Below are positions 44,131-52,861 of a DNA stretch of 64,000 nucleotides, in pieces. The translations under genes were made by a program, and so were the position numbers. Source of the stretch: Hydrogenophaga pseudoflava NBRC 102511 (GTDB lineage Bacteria; Pseudomonadota; Gammaproteobacteria; Burkholderiales; Burkholderiaceae_C). The stretch spans positions 1 through 64,000 of the forward strand of contig NZ_BCWQ01000010.1 in NCBI RefSeq assembly GCF_001592285.1. Reading direction: 5' to 3'. Position 1 is the stretch's first letter. The number at the start of each line of letters is the position of its first letter. The notes under the pieces are model-generated. The model was not told where the DNA came from. It worked only from the letters and a program-made list of their open reading frames with translations, and ran no database searches.

Positions 44131-44217
44131 CCCACCCCCGCGCCGCACCTGCGGTGCGTCACCCCCTCAAGGGGGCAACGCCTGCGGCCTGGCAAAGCCA
44201 GTTCCGCGGCGTTCTGG
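44131..44217 (+). repeat. Dispersed 3'-end repeat, copy C
   Basis: The segment starts 8 bases after the glcB stop and matches copy B closely: CCCACCCCCGCGCCGC, a GC stem, ACCCCCTCAAGGGGGCAACG, GCGGCCTGGCAAAGCCAGTTCCGCGG and GTTCTGG. The GGC/GCC changes in the second hairpin are compensated on both sides (CTGGCAAAGCCAG against CCGGCAAAGCCGG in copy B), which shows that the hairpin is kept. Confidence 0.8.
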
Positions 44218-44225
44218 ACCAAAAC

Positions 44226-44254
44226 ACGGCGCTCCGAGGGGCGCCGTTTTCTTT
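44226..44254 (+). terminator. Intrinsic terminator of glcB, possibly bidirectional
   Basis: ACGGCGC and GCGCCGT form a perfect 7-bp stem with an 8-base loop, followed by TTTTCTTT. On the opposite strand the stem is followed by GTTTTGG, so it may also stop the convergent tautomerase transcript, whose stop codon is at 44261. Confidence 0.85.
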
Positions 44255-44260
44255 GGGTGT

Positions 44261-44662
44261 CTACAAGGTGGCGCGCGCCAGCTGCCTCGCCCGCTGTGTC
44301 CGGCCTCCGTAGCCCCAGTCCGTCGCCGGCAGCTCGCGCACCGTGACGTAGCTCGCCACCTCGAAGCCGCCGTCGGGTGCCAGCTGGCGCTGCAGCTCGT
44401 CGAACGCGGCGGCGATGAAGCGGGCCTTCTCGTCCTCTGTGTTGGTGCCGGCGGTGATGCCGATCTCCAGCAGCGCCGCGGTGCCCGCCACCGTGCGCCC
44501 GCCGACGCACCAGCGGGCCCGCGGCAGGTCGTCGATCACCACCGCAGTGACCTCGGGCCGCTTGTGCAGGAGCTCGGCGGTGAGGGCGGTGAGCGCCGCG
44601 GCCAGCGCCTGGTAGCGCTCGGGGTTCTGCAGTGGGGTCACCTTGAGCAGCAGCGTGGGCAT
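44261..44662 (-). CDS. Tautomerase-family protein
   Basis: The 133-residue protein begins MPTLLLKVTPLQNPERYQALAAALTALTAELL, so after Met removal it has the N-terminal Pro used as catalytic base in the 4-oxalocrotonate tautomerase superfamily. It is about twice the length of a classical 4-OT monomer; the second half (AALLEIGITAGTNTEDEKARFIAAAFDELQ) resembles a second, Pro-less beta-alpha-beta unit. Substrate is unknown. It follows the short ORF at 44665-44871 by 2 bases with a GGAGG ribosome site inside it. Confidence 0.82.
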   Translation of the reverse strand: MPTLLLKVTPLQNPERYQALAAALTALTAELLHKRPEVTAVVIDDLPRARWCVGGRTVAGTAALLEIGITAGTNTEDEKARFIAAAFDELQRQLAPDGGFEVASYVTVRELPATDWGYGGRTQRARQLARATL

Positions 44663-44664
44663 GG

Positions 44665-44871
44665 TCAGACCTCCATCAGGCGGACTGCGTGAGCGCCATG
44701 TCCGCGATGCGCAGCGAGGCGGCGGACCCGTGCGCCCAACCGCTCGGCCCAGCCCTGTCCGAAGCGCTGCACCGCTGCCTGCCGCTCGCGCTTGGCCTGG
44801 TGCTGCAGGGCGTCGAACAGGGCCGCGTGGGCCTGGGGTGAAAGGGTCTGGTGCAGGTGTTCGGTGCGCAT
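44665..44871 (-). CDS. Hypothetical protein (68 aa), upstream partner of the tautomerase gene
   Basis: The ORF starts at an ATG preceded by AGGAG at good spacing and ends 2 bases before the tautomerase start. The product is basic and His/Arg/Gln-rich with a helical centre (AHAALFDALQHQAKRERQAAVQRFGQGWAERLG) and no membrane segment. No family was recognised. The tight operon spacing and ribosome site argue that it is translated. Confidence 0.6.
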   Translation of the reverse strand: MRTEHLHQTLSPQAHAALFDALQHQAKRERQAAVQRFGQGWAERLGARVRRLAAHRGHGAHAVRLMEV

Positions 44872-44950
44872 GGCGGGCTCCTGTCGGCGATGAATGAAGG
44901 GGTGCAGCGACTCTAGGCAAGCCACCGGCGGCGGAAAACGGCGGGCGGCT

Positions 44951-44985
44951 CAAAACGGTTTTGCATTCCGCGCAAGGCCCCTTGC
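44951..44985. promoter_or_regulatory. Cluster of palindromes between the tautomerase operon and a LysR gene
   Basis: CAAAACGGTTTTG (44951-44963) and GCAAGGCCCCTTGC (44972-44985) are perfect inverted repeats placed 8 bases apart, 24 bases before the LysR start codon at 45010; TTGC-ATTCCGC-GCAA joins them as a third, overlapping repeat. Paired sites of this kind are typical of LysR recognition and activation sites for a divergent operon. Confidence 0.55.
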
Positions 44986-45009
44986 ACCGGCGCGCACTAC
45001 CATCGCCGC

Positions 45010-45936
45010 ATGGATGCGCTCGCCTTCGACGACCTCAAGCTGTTCGCCCGCGTGGCCGCGCTGGGCAGCCTGTCGGCGGCGGCGCGCGAGCGCGACGTGC
45101 CGGTGAGCCAGGTCTCTCGCGCGCTGAGCCGGATCGAGAAGACCTGCGGCGCCCGCCTGGTCCACCGCTCCACCCACGGGCTCTCGCTCAGCCCCGAGGG
45201 CGAGACCTTTCTCGAACACTGCCAGCGCATCACCGGCGCGCTCGACGGGCTGCAGGCCGACTTCGCGCAGCAGTCGGGCGAGGCGCGCGGCCTGGTGCGC
45301 GTGGCCGCCAGCACCGTGATCGCGCAATACTTGCTGCTGCCCAGCCTGAACGCGCTCAACCAGCAGCACCCGCAGCTGCGCGTGGAGCTGGAGGTGAGCG
45401 ACCGGCTGGCGGACATGGCGCGCGAGGGTATCGATATCGCCATCCGCACCAGCACCGACCTGCCCGAGACCCAGGTGGCGCGGGCGCTGGGCCAGTTGGG
45501 CCGCGCGCTCTACGCGTCGCCCGCCTACGCGGCCCGCGCCGGCCTGCCGCAACACCCCGACGAGCTGCACCAGCACCGCCTGATCAGCAACACCGCGGCG
45601 CCGCACCTCAACCGCTGGCCCTTCGTGGTCGACGGCACACCGTGCCGCCGGACCATTGAGGGCTACTGGCGCACCAACGACACCGGCCTGGCCGCCAACA
45701 TGCTGGTGCAGGGCCTGGGCATCGGCCGGCTGGCCACCGTGGCCGCCGCACCGCTGGTGCAGCAGGGCCTGCTGGTGCCGGTGCTGGCGGACTTCGTCGA
45801 TCCGCAACCGGTGCCGCTGTACGCGGTGACCGCCAGCGCGCGCCAGCGGCTGCCCAAGATCCGCGCCTGCATCGACTTCTGGGCTGGCTGGATCGCCAGC
45901 GACCGCACGCCGAATCTCGCGGCTTCCGCGGGGTGA
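45010..45936 (+). CDS. LysR-family transcriptional regulator
   Basis: The 308-residue protein has a LysR winged helix (LAFDDLKLFARVAALGSLSAAARERDVPVSQVSRALSRIEKTCG) and a CrgA-type effector domain (about residues 90-295; MAREGIDIAIRTSTDLPETQVARALG). It is divergent from the 68-aa ORF and tautomerase gene with clustered palindromes between, so it probably regulates them. The HExxH protein gene follows 7 bases after its stop. Confidence 0.9.
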   Translation: MDALAFDDLKLFARVAALGSLSAAARERDVPVSQVSRALSRIEKTCGARLVHRSTHGLSLSPEGETFLEHCQRITGALDGLQADFAQQSGEARGLVRVAASTVIAQYLLLPSLNALNQQHPQLRVELEVSDRLADMAREGIDIAIRTSTDLPETQVARALGQLGRALYASPAYAARAGLPQHPDELHQHRLISNTAAPHLNRWPFVVDGTPCRRTIEGYWRTNDTGLAANMLVQGLGIGRLATVAAAPLVQQGLLVPVLADFVDPQPVPLYAVTASARQRLPKIRACIDFWAGWIASDRTPNLAASAG

Positions 45937-45943
45937 TCACGCC

Positions 45944-46648
45944 ATGCGCCTGCCCTTCGCCCTGCCACTGACCCTCGCCTTGAGCCTGTCCCTGCTGCCC
46001 GCTCCGGCGCTGGCCCAGCAGCCGTCCGTCCGGTGGCAGGCCCAGTGTGAGGCGCAGCTGCCGCCCACGGTGATCGAGGTGAACGCCGAACCGGCCCCCG
46101 TGCGCCACCGCAACGACCGCAGCATCGCCGACCTGATGCAGGTCCAGCGCCTGCCGCAGGAACACGCCTTCACCCTGGGCCTGACCGAGTTGCAGCTGGG
46201 CACGCGCATCGCCTTCCGCAGCCCCACGCTGAGCCACCCGCGCGAGCGGCTGGTGTGCATGCGCCCGGCCATCACCGTCACGCTCAGCCTGGACCCGCAC
46301 GTGGTGTCGGTGGCCAGCGAGTTCGAGGAAGGCAGCTGCGCGCACCGCCACATCCTGGCCCACGAGATGCGCCACGTGCAGGTCAACCAGCTCACGCTAT
46401 CGGCAGCGGCCGAGCGCATGCGCGAGGGCATGCGGCAGTCCTTCGGCAACAAGATCTACTACGGCGAACCCAAGGAGCTGCAGGAGCGCCTGACCCGCCA
46501 CATCCGCGAGCAGTGGCTGCCCTGGGTCGACGCGCAGATGAAGCACACGCTGCAGCGCCACCGCGAGATCGACACGCCCGAGGAGTACGCGCGCAACCGC
46601 ACGGCCTGCGGCGGCGAGATTGCGCGCACGCTGGACGCCATGCGCTGA
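45944..46648 (+). CDS. Secreted protein with HExxH motif (putative metalloprotease-like)
   Basis: The 234-residue precursor has a signal peptide (residues 1-25, ending PALAQ) and a mature domain with [16 protein letters not shown] near residue 140, an HExxH zinc-binding motif. Cys residues near 35, 106, 132 and 226 could form disulfides. It resembles DUF922-like zinc proteins only loosely; peptidase activity is not shown. The start is set by the signal peptide, 7 bases after the LysR gene. Confidence 0.7.
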   Translation: MRLPFALPLTLALSLSLLPAPALAQQPSVRWQAQCEAQLPPTVIEVNAEPAPVRHRNDRSIADLMQVQRLPQEHAFTLGLTELQLGTRIAFRSPTLSHPRERLVCMRPAITVTLSLDPHVVSVASEFEEGSCAHRHILAHEMRHVQVNQLTLSAAAERMREGMRQSFGNKIYYGEPKELQERLTRHIREQWLPWVDAQMKHTLQRHREIDTPEEYARNRTACGGEIARTLDAMR

Positions 46649-46662
46649 ACCCGGAACCACCC

Positions 46663-46950
46663 ATGGCCCTGAATTACCTGATCTTCGACGCCGCCGACGA
46701 TGGCGAAGGCACCGGCAGCTGGGAGGCCGTGGCCAGCGTGCGCCGCGCCGACCTGCCGGCGGTGATGGCCGAGGTGGACGCGGTGCTGGCGCGCGCGCAG
46801 CGCGAGGCGCCGGGACCGCGCGGCCCGCTGGACGAAGGCGGCGCCTGGGACGCCGACACCCAGGTGCACGAGGACGGCAGCTGGACCGAGATCCGGCTGA
46901 CGCTGACCGGGCCCTGGGACTGGGGCGAGGCGCTGCTCAGCGGCTTTTGA
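46663..46950 (+). CDS. Hypothetical protein (95 aa)
   Basis: The small acidic protein ([20 protein letters not shown] at the start, [20 protein letters not shown] at the end) has alternating beta-alpha character and no signal or membrane segment. The ATG lies 14 bases after the HExxH gene, so the two are probably co-transcribed. No family was recognised. Confidence 0.65.
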   Translation: MALNYLIFDAADDGEGTGSWEAVASVRRADLPAVMAEVDAVLARAQREAPGPRGPLDEGGAWDADTQVHEDGSWTEIRLTLTGPWDWGEALLSGF

Positions 46951-47027
46951 ACATCGGCCGGCACCACACGCTGCACGAAGTGGCGCCGGCGCGGCGAAAA
47001 GGAGGGGATCCGCCCGTCTGTTCGGGC

Positions 47028-47054
47028 TCAAGTGCCGCTGGACTTTGTCCGATC
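47028..47054 (+). promoter_or_regulatory. Sigma-28 (FliA) type promoter of the chemoreceptor gene
   Basis: TCAAGTGC (47028-47035), 11 bases, then GTCCGATC (47047-47054) matches the flagellar sigma-28 pattern TAAAGTTT-N11-GCCGATAA, with the key CGAT kept. It would start transcription near 47062, which excludes the ATG at 47055 as the chemoreceptor start and supports a later one. Confidence 0.65.
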
Positions 47055-47114
47055 ATGAACAACCCCGAGGTCTCGCCTACCAGGCCAGGCCGTCCAACGC
47101 ATTCATCAGATGCG

Positions 47115-48956
47115 ATGTTTCCGTCCAATGAGGTCAACGTGGTCCCAGCTTCGTCAAAATTTCTTCGCCTGTCGATCAAGGCCCGCCTGGTCCTGACGGT
47201 CGCCGTGCTGGTGGTGGTCAGCCTGGTCGTCGTCAGCACCTTCAACTTCCTGAGCCTGCGCTCGACCACCCGGGCATCGGTGAACGCCTCGGCGCAAAGT
47301 CTGGCCCTGGCGCGCGCCGAGGGCATCGGTCAGTGGGTCGCCAGCAAGTCGGCCGTGGTGGGTGCGCTGTTGCCCGCCACCCAGGTGGAAGACCCCATGC
47401 CGGCGCTCACCCAGGCGGTCAGGAGCGGGTTCTTCGACACCACCTACATCGGCTACCAGGAAAAAAGGGCGATCTTCTCGAGCCCGCAGAACCTGCCGCC
47501 CGACTGGGACCCGACCGGACGGCCCTGGTACCTGCAGGCGGCCAATGGCCAGGGCGTGGTGCTGACCGAACCCTATGTGGATGCGGGCAGCAAGAAGCTG
47601 GTCATGACCTTCGCGGTGGCCGACCGCAACGGCAGCGACACGCGGGCGGTGGCCGCCGGCGACGTGTTCATGGACGTGGTGGCCGCGGCCGTGACCGCCA
47701 TCAAACCCACGCCGTCGAGCGATGCCTTCGTGCTGTCGGCCGAAGGCAAGGTGATGGTGCACAGCAACCTGGATCTGGTGCTCAAGGAGGCGTCCAGCCT
47801 GAGCCCTGCGCTGACCCCGGCGGCGGTGGCGGCGCTGGGCGCCGACCTGACCGAGGTGGACATCGGCGGCACCGCCCGCCTGTTGACCGCGGTGCCGGTG
47901 GCGGGCACCAACTGGAAGCTGGTGATCTCGCTGCACAAGGGCGAAGCGCTGGCCTCGGTGTCGAACTTCCTGCTGCAGTCCCTGATCGGGGCTGTGGTGG
48001 TGACCGTGGCGGCCGTGCTGCTGGCGGGTGTGGTGGTCGCGCGTTCGCTCCAGCGCCTGGACCGCCTGCAGGCGGCCATGCAGGACGTGGCCTCGGGCGA
48101 CGGTGACCTGACCAAGCGGCTGGACGCGAGCGGGCACGACGAGCTGGCGCGCATTGCCCAGGGCTTCAACGCCTTTGTCGACAAGATCCAGGCCACGCTG
48201 CGCGACATCCGCGCCACCAGCGACGCCGTGCATGAAGCGTCACGCGAGATCGCCAGCGGCAACCACGACCTGTCGTCGCGCACGGAGTCGGCCGCCTCCA
48301 GCCTGCAGCAGACCTCGGCCACCATGGAGGAAATGACCTCGGCGGTGGCGCAATCGGCGCAGTCGGCCCAGGAGGCCAACCAGATTGCCGGCGGCGCGGC
48401 CGCCTCGGCCGAAAAGGGTGGCGAAGTGGTGGGCCAGGTGGTGGCCAGCATGGAAGCCATCACCCACAGCTCGCGCAAGATCAACGACATCATCTCGGTG
48501 ATCGATGGCATCGCCTTCCAGACCAACATCCTGGCGCTGAATGCGGCGGTGGAAGCGGCCCGCGCCGGCGAACAGGGCCGGGGATTCGCCGTGGTGGCCG
48601 GCGAGGTGCGCAACCTGGCGCAGCGCAGCGCCGAAGCGGCCAAGGAGATCAAGCAGCTGATCGGTCGCTCGGTCGAAAGCGTCGAGGCCGGCTCCGCCCT
48701 GGTGGGGCGCACCGGCGAGGTGATGCAGGAGATCGTGCAGAACGTGCGGCGCGTCTCGCAGATGATGCAGGAGATCGCCACCGCCTCGTCCCAACAGCGA
48801 TCGGGCATTGAGCAGGTGGGCATGGCCATCGGCAACCTGGACCAGATGACCCAGCAGAACGCCGCGCTGGTCGAGGAAAGCGCCGCTGCGGCCAGCGGTC
48901 TGCAGGATCAGGCCGAGCGCCTGGCCCGCACCGTGGGCCAGTTCCGCATCGGCTAA
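47115..48956 (+). CDS. Methyl-accepting chemotaxis protein
   Basis: The 613-residue receptor has TM1 (about residues 22-46), a periplasmic double-Cache sensor (about 47-285), TM2 (290-312), HAMP (313-365) and a signalling domain with the conserved tip ([44 protein letters not shown] in part, near 470-510). It lacks a C-terminal NWETF-type CheR tether. A sigma-28-like promoter ends at 47054, so the ATG at 47115 is preferred over that at 47055; a GTG at 47139 with GAGG before it is a further candidate. Ligand is unknown. Confidence 0.93.
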   Translation: MFPSNEVNVVPASSKFLRLSIKARLVLTVAVLVVVSLVVVSTFNFLSLRSTTRASVNASAQSLALARAEGIGQWVASKSAVVGALLPATQVEDPMPALTQAVRSGFFDTTYIGYQEKRAIFSSPQNLPPDWDPTGRPWYLQAANGQGVVLTEPYVDAGSKKLVMTFAVADRNGSDTRAVAAGDVFMDVVAAAVTAIKPTPSSDAFVLSAEGKVMVHSNLDLVLKEASSLSPALTPAAVAALGADLTEVDIGGTARLLTAVPVAGTNWKLVISLHKGEALASVSNFLLQSLIGAVVVTVAAVLLAGVVVARSLQRLDRLQAAMQDVASGDGDLTKRLDASGHDELARIAQGFNAFVDKIQATLRDIRATSDAVHEASREIASGNHDLSSRTESAASSLQQTSATMEEMTSAVAQSAQSAQEANQIAGGAAASAEKGGEVVGQVVASMEAITHSSRKINDIISVIDGIAFQTNILALNAAVEAARAGEQGRGFAVVAGEVRNLAQRSAEAAKEIKQLIGRSVESVEAGSALVGRTGEVMQEIVQNVRRVSQMMQEIATASSQQRSGIEQVGMAIGNLDQMTQQNAALVEESAAAASGLQDQAERLARTVGQFRIG

Positions 48957-48962
48957 CCCCCC

Positions 48963-50222
48963 TCAGCGCACGCGCTGCACGTCCAGCGGGTTCACCGGGT
49001 TCGCCTGGTGGCCCCAGCTCTGGCGCAGGAAGCTTGCCACCGCGGCGATCTCGGCGTCCTGCAGCAGGGTGCGGAACGGCGGCATGCCGTAGGGATGCGG
49101 GTGACCCGGTGTGGACGGCGCGAAGCCGCCACCGACGATGGCCTGCAGCGCGTTGGTCGGGTCGTCCATGGTGACCACGCGGTTGCCGGCCAGCGGCGGG
49201 TACATGCCCTGGCGGCCCTCGCCCTGTTCGCCGTGGCAGTCGGCGCAGTGCTGCCGGTACAGGCGTCCGCCGGCCTCCAGCAGCGAGCCGTCGGCGCGCT
49301 TGAAGGCCGGTGGCTTGCGGCCTTGCACCGGCAGGCTCTTCAGGTAGCCCGCCATCGCATTCACATCGGCCTCGGGCAGGTGCTGGGTGCCGTGGAACAC
49401 CACCTCGGCCATCGGCCCGGCCACGCTCGCGCCGGGGGCGCTGCCGTTCTTCAACAGCGCCGCCACGCGCTCCACCGGCCAATCCTGCACGCCCGCCTGG
49501 CGCGGGTCGAGCAGCGAGGGTGCGAACCAGCGGCCATCGGGCAGGCGCTCGCCGCCGAAGGCCTCGGTGGTCGCGCCCCAGGCGTTGCGCGTGCCGTGGC
49601 AGGCGGCGCAGTGGGCGACGCCGTTGACCAGATAGGCGCCGCGGTTCCACTCGGCGCTCTGCGTGGCGTCGGGCCGGAAGCGCCCGGGTTCGAAGAACAG
49701 CACGCGCCAGACCGCGAGCGCGGGCTGGGTGCCGTAGGGGAAGCGCAGCGCATGCGGCGTGTTGGGCTGGCGCACCGGCGCCAGGCTGCGCAGGTGGGCC
49801 CAGAGCGCGGCCACGTCATCATCGGTCAGGCGTGTGAAGTGCGCGTAGGGAAAAGCCGGGTAGAGCAGCCGGCCGTCGCGCGAGCGGCCTTCGTGCAGCG
49901 CGCGCTGGAAGGCCTGCTGCGACCAGGCGCCCAGACCGGTCTCGGCGTCGGGCGTGAGGTTGCCGGCGAACAGGTCGCCGAAGGGCGTGCTGATGCGGCG
50001 ACCGCCCGCATAGGGTGCGCCCCCGCGCTCGGTGTGGCAGGCCATGCAGTTGCCGGCGCGCGCCAGTTCGGCGCCGCGTGCGAGCAGCGTGGGGTCGGCG
50101 GGCACGGCCTCTGTCGACGGTGGCAGCGCGGGGGCGTGCATTTCCACACCGACCACGGCGCCGAGCAGGGCCAGGCCCGCGACGAAGACAGCGGCGATCC
50201 AGCGCAGGGGGCGGCGGCTCAT
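48963..50222 (-). CDS. Membrane-anchored three-haem cytochrome c
   Basis: The 419-residue protein has an N-terminal helix (residues 8-28) that acts as anchor or signal and three CxxCH haem sites (CMACH near 59, CAACH near 205, CADCH near 330), with Met ligands likely downstream of each. Three-domain cytochromes of this shape serve as electron-accepting subunits of periplasmic alcohol, aldehyde or gluconate dehydrogenases; no dehydrogenase gene is adjacent. Its ATG overlaps the stop of the two-haem cytochrome (ATGA), so the two act together. Confidence 0.88.
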   Translation of the reverse strand: MSRRPLRWIAAVFVAGLALLGAVVGVEMHAPALPPSTEAVPADPTLLARGAELARAGNCMACHTERGGAPYAGGRRISTPFGDLFAGNLTPDAETGLGAWSQQAFQRALHEGRSRDGRLLYPAFPYAHFTRLTDDDVAALWAHLRSLAPVRQPNTPHALRFPYGTQPALAVWRVLFFEPGRFRPDATQSAEWNRGAYLVNGVAHCAACHGTRNAWGATTEAFGGERLPDGRWFAPSLLDPRQAGVQDWPVERVAALLKNGSAPGASVAGPMAEVVFHGTQHLPEADVNAMAGYLKSLPVQGRKPPAFKRADGSLLEAGGRLYRQHCADCHGEQGEGRQGMYPPLAGNRVVTMDDPTNALQAIVGGGFAPSTPGHPHPYGMPPFRTLLQDAEIAAVASFLRQSWGHQANPVNPLDVQRVR

Positions 50223-50947
50223 TTCGCGACTCCCGGCGCGGGCGGCGTCAGCCCGCAGCGCAGCGGCAGCGGCTCGGTGGTGGGCGCGGCCGGATGGGTG
50301 TCGGCCGGCAGCGGCTGCGCGGCGAGCCAACTGGCCACGGCCGCCACATCGGTGGGCGAGAGGCGCTGCGCCACATGGGCCATGCAGTCGGGTGCGAAGG
50401 CCTTGCGCAGACCGGTCTGCCAGGCGCCGAGCTGGCCGATCAGGTAGTCGCGCGGCAGGCCCAGCAGGCCTGGCACGGCGGGCCGCACACCGGTCATGGC
50501 CGCGCCGTGGCAGGCGGTGCAGGCCGGCAGATCACGCGCCGGGTCGCCGCGGCGCACCAGCGCCTCGCCGCGGGCCAGATCGGCGGCGCTGCCCTGCGGC
50601 GGCAGCGGTGGCGGGTAGGGCAGGTCCAGCGATGCAAAGTGCTGCGCGATCAGGCGCAGGTAGTCGTCGCTCAGGTGGTCCAGCAGGTAGCGCATGCCGT
50701 CGTTGTTGCGCCGGCCGTCGCGGAAGTTCAGCAGCTGGTGGTAGAGGTAGTCGGCCGGCTTGCCCGCGATGCGCGGGAAGAAGCCTCCCGGCGTGGCGCG
50801 GCCTTCTTTGCCGTGGCAGAGGGTGCAGGCCTGGACGCGCTGGTCCATGGAGTGGGGAACAGTGCGCGGATCGGCCGCAGCCGCGCCGCCAACGGCGAGT
50901 GCAAGCACGAACGACACAAGAAGGGGAAAGGGTGACAGGGGCGACAT
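50219..50947 (-). CDS. Two-haem cytochrome c (c4-like)
   Basis: The 242-residue precursor has a signal peptide (residues 1-24, ending AAAA) and two cytochrome c domains with CTLCHG near 42 and CTACHG near 143, as in cytochrome c4. It is the first gene of the cytochrome pair and is coupled to the three-haem protein. Together they form an electron-transfer chain from an unknown donor toward the terminal oxidase. Confidence 0.88.
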   Translation of the reverse strand: MSPLSPFPLLVSFVLALAVGGAAAADPRTVPHSMDQRVQACTLCHGKEGRATPGGFFPRIAGKPADYLYHQLLNFRDGRRNNDGMRYLLDHLSDDYLRLIAQHFASLDLPYPPPLPPQGSAADLARGEALVRRGDPARDLPACTACHGAAMTGVRPAVPGLLGLPRDYLIGQLGAWQTGLRKAFAPDCMAHVAQRLSPTDVAAVASWLAAQPLPADTHPAAPTTEPLPLRCGLTPPAPGVAK

Positions 50948-51023
50948 GGAAGACCTTGAACAGAGCAGTGCAAAAAGTACCACAGGGCGTGGATGACTAC
51001 ACTGATCAGAACCGGCCTTTTCC

Positions 51024-51254
51024 ATGCAGACCACACCCACCTCCGACCCCACCCGCTGCCCGCTCTGCGGCGGCGACAACCGCTGCGCGATGGAGCTCGA
51101 ACGCGCAACCGGCCAGCCCCAGCCGCCCTGCTGGTGCGTCGGTACCGCGTTCCCGCCCGACCTGCTGGCCCGGCTGCCTCAGGAAGCCGAAGGCAAGGCC
51201 TGCATCTGTGCCGCCTGTGTGGCGCGCTTCGCCGGTGAAGGTCTCGGGCCCTGA
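51024..51254 (+). CDS. Cysteine-rich CWC family protein
   Basis: The 76-residue protein has Cys pairs at CPLCGGDNRC near residue 12, CWC near 36 and CICAAC near 60, the pattern of the cysteine-rich CWC family, which probably binds zinc. A TACACT box at 50998-51003 may be its -10 element. It is divergent from the cytochrome genes. Function of the family is unknown. Confidence 0.85.
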   Translation: MQTTPTSDPTRCPLCGGDNRCAMELERATGQPQPPCWCVGTAFPPDLLARLPQEAEGKACICAACVARFAGEGLGP

Positions 51255-51290
51255 ACCCGGCACACCGCGCGCCCGCGGTGCCGGGCACCA

Positions 51291-52769
51291 TCAGCCCAGT
51301 TTCACCGGCACGAAGATGCGGTCGCCGTCGCGCTGGATCAGCAGCGCCACCGACTTCTGGGCCCTGGCCACCGCCGCACGCACCTGGTCGATGCTGGTCA
51401 CCGGCGTGCCGTTGACCGCCACCAGCAGATCACCCGGCTGCACACCGGCGCGGGCCGAGGCACCGGCCACGTCCTCGATCACCAGGCCGCCGTCCACACC
51501 CGCCTCGCGCTTTTCCTGCGGCTGCAGCGGCCGCAGCGCCAGCCCCAGGCGACCCTGGCTTGCGGCCTTGTCGGTCTGGGCCACCTCGGCCTTCTTGTCG
51601 CCCGCATCGCCCAGCTGCGCGCTGAGGGTTTCGCGTTTCCCCTGGCGTGCGAGTTCGAGCGTGACCTTCTCGCCCGGGCTGGCCTGGCCAATGTAGGCCG
51701 GCAGGTCGGCCGACGAGACGATGGGCTGGCCGTTGACGCTCAGGATCACGTCGCCGGTCTTCAGCCCGGCCTGCGCCGCCGGGCCGCCGGGTTCGACACC
51801 CGAGACCAGGGCGCCCTCGGGCTTGTCGAGCTTGAAGGAGTCGGCCAGCGCCTGGTTCACCTCCTGCACCGTCACGCCCAGCCGCGCATGGCTGGCCTTG
51901 CCGGTGGCGACGATCTGGTCGCGCACCTTGCTGGCCACCTCGATCGGAATGGCAAAGGACAGGCCCTGGTAACCGCCCGAGCGGCTGTAAATCTGCGAGT
52001 TGATGCCCACCACCTCGCCGCGCGCATTGAACAGCGGCCCGCCCGAGTTGCCGGGGTTGATCGCCACGTCGGTCTGGATGAAGGGCACCAGGCTGTCGTC
52101 GGGCAGCGAGCGGCCCTTGGCGCTGACCACGCCGACGGTCACGCTGTTCTCGAAGCCGTAGGGCGAGCCGATGGCCAGCACCCACTCGCCGGGCCGCATC
52201 GAGCGGGAGCTGCCCAGCGGCACCACGGGCAGGTTCTTCGCGTCGATGCGCAGCACCGCCACGTCGGTGCGCGGGTCGGCCCCAAGCACCTTGGCCTGGA
52301 ACTCGCGCCGGTCCGTGAGCTTGACGGTGACCTCGCTGGCGTCCTGCACCACGTGGGCGTTGGTCAGGATCAGGCCGTCGCTGCTGACGATGAAGCCCGA
52401 GCCCTGGCCACGCACCGGCTGCTCCGTGGCGCCGCCGCGCGGCCCGGCGTACCCCGGGAAGTTGCGGAAAAAATCGTAGAACGGGTCGCGCGGGTCGAGG
52501 CCGGGCACGCCGGCCCGCTCCTCGTCGGACACCTTCTTCATGCCGCTGACGCTGATGTTGACCACCGCCGCGCCGTGGCGCTCGGCGATGCTGGCGAAGT
52601 CGGCCTGGCCGGCGCTGGAGACGGGCGCAGCGGCCACCACTGCGGTCGGCGCAGGGGCGGCGGCGCTGGCGTGCGAACCGTGCAGCCAGCTGGCGCCGGC
52701 ACCGCCGATCGCTCCGGCGGCCGCCAAGGCCAGCACCAGACGGGTGGGGGTGAGGGTGTTGAGTTGCAT
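51291..52769 (-). CDS. degP: Do/DegP family periplasmic serine protease
   Basis: The 492-residue precursor has a signal sequence (about residues 1-35), an HtrA protease domain with His in LTNAHVV, Asp in DPRTDVAVLRI and Ser in INPGNSGGPLF, and two PDZ domains (about 290-370 and 395-485). It degrades or refolds misfolded envelope proteins. A GGAG site precedes the ATG at 52769. The sequence between His and signal carries a mobile loop (GLDPRDPFYDFFRNFPGYAG) typical of MucD/DegP. Confidence 0.94.
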   Translation of the reverse strand: MQLNTLTPTRLVLALAAAGAIGGAGASWLHGSHASAAAPAPTAVVAAAPVSSAGQADFASIAERHGAAVVNISVSGMKKVSDEERAGVPGLDPRDPFYDFFRNFPGYAGPRGGATEQPVRGQGSGFIVSSDGLILTNAHVVQDASEVTVKLTDRREFQAKVLGADPRTDVAVLRIDAKNLPVVPLGSSRSMRPGEWVLAIGSPYGFENSVTVGVVSAKGRSLPDDSLVPFIQTDVAINPGNSGGPLFNARGEVVGINSQIYSRSGGYQGLSFAIPIEVASKVRDQIVATGKASHARLGVTVQEVNQALADSFKLDKPEGALVSGVEPGGPAAQAGLKTGDVILSVNGQPIVSSADLPAYIGQASPGEKVTLELARQGKRETLSAQLGDAGDKKAEVAQTDKAASQGRLGLALRPLQPQEKREAGVDGGLVIEDVAGASARAGVQPGDLLVAVNGTPVTSIDQVRAAVARAQKSVALLIQRDGDRIFVPVKLG

Positions 52770-52861
52770 GATCGCTCCTGTGAAATGGGTTGGACTGGCC
52801 AAGAATGTGGGCGCGTTCACTTAGACGGGGCTTAATCGGGCGGCAGTGGCACACTGGCCGC

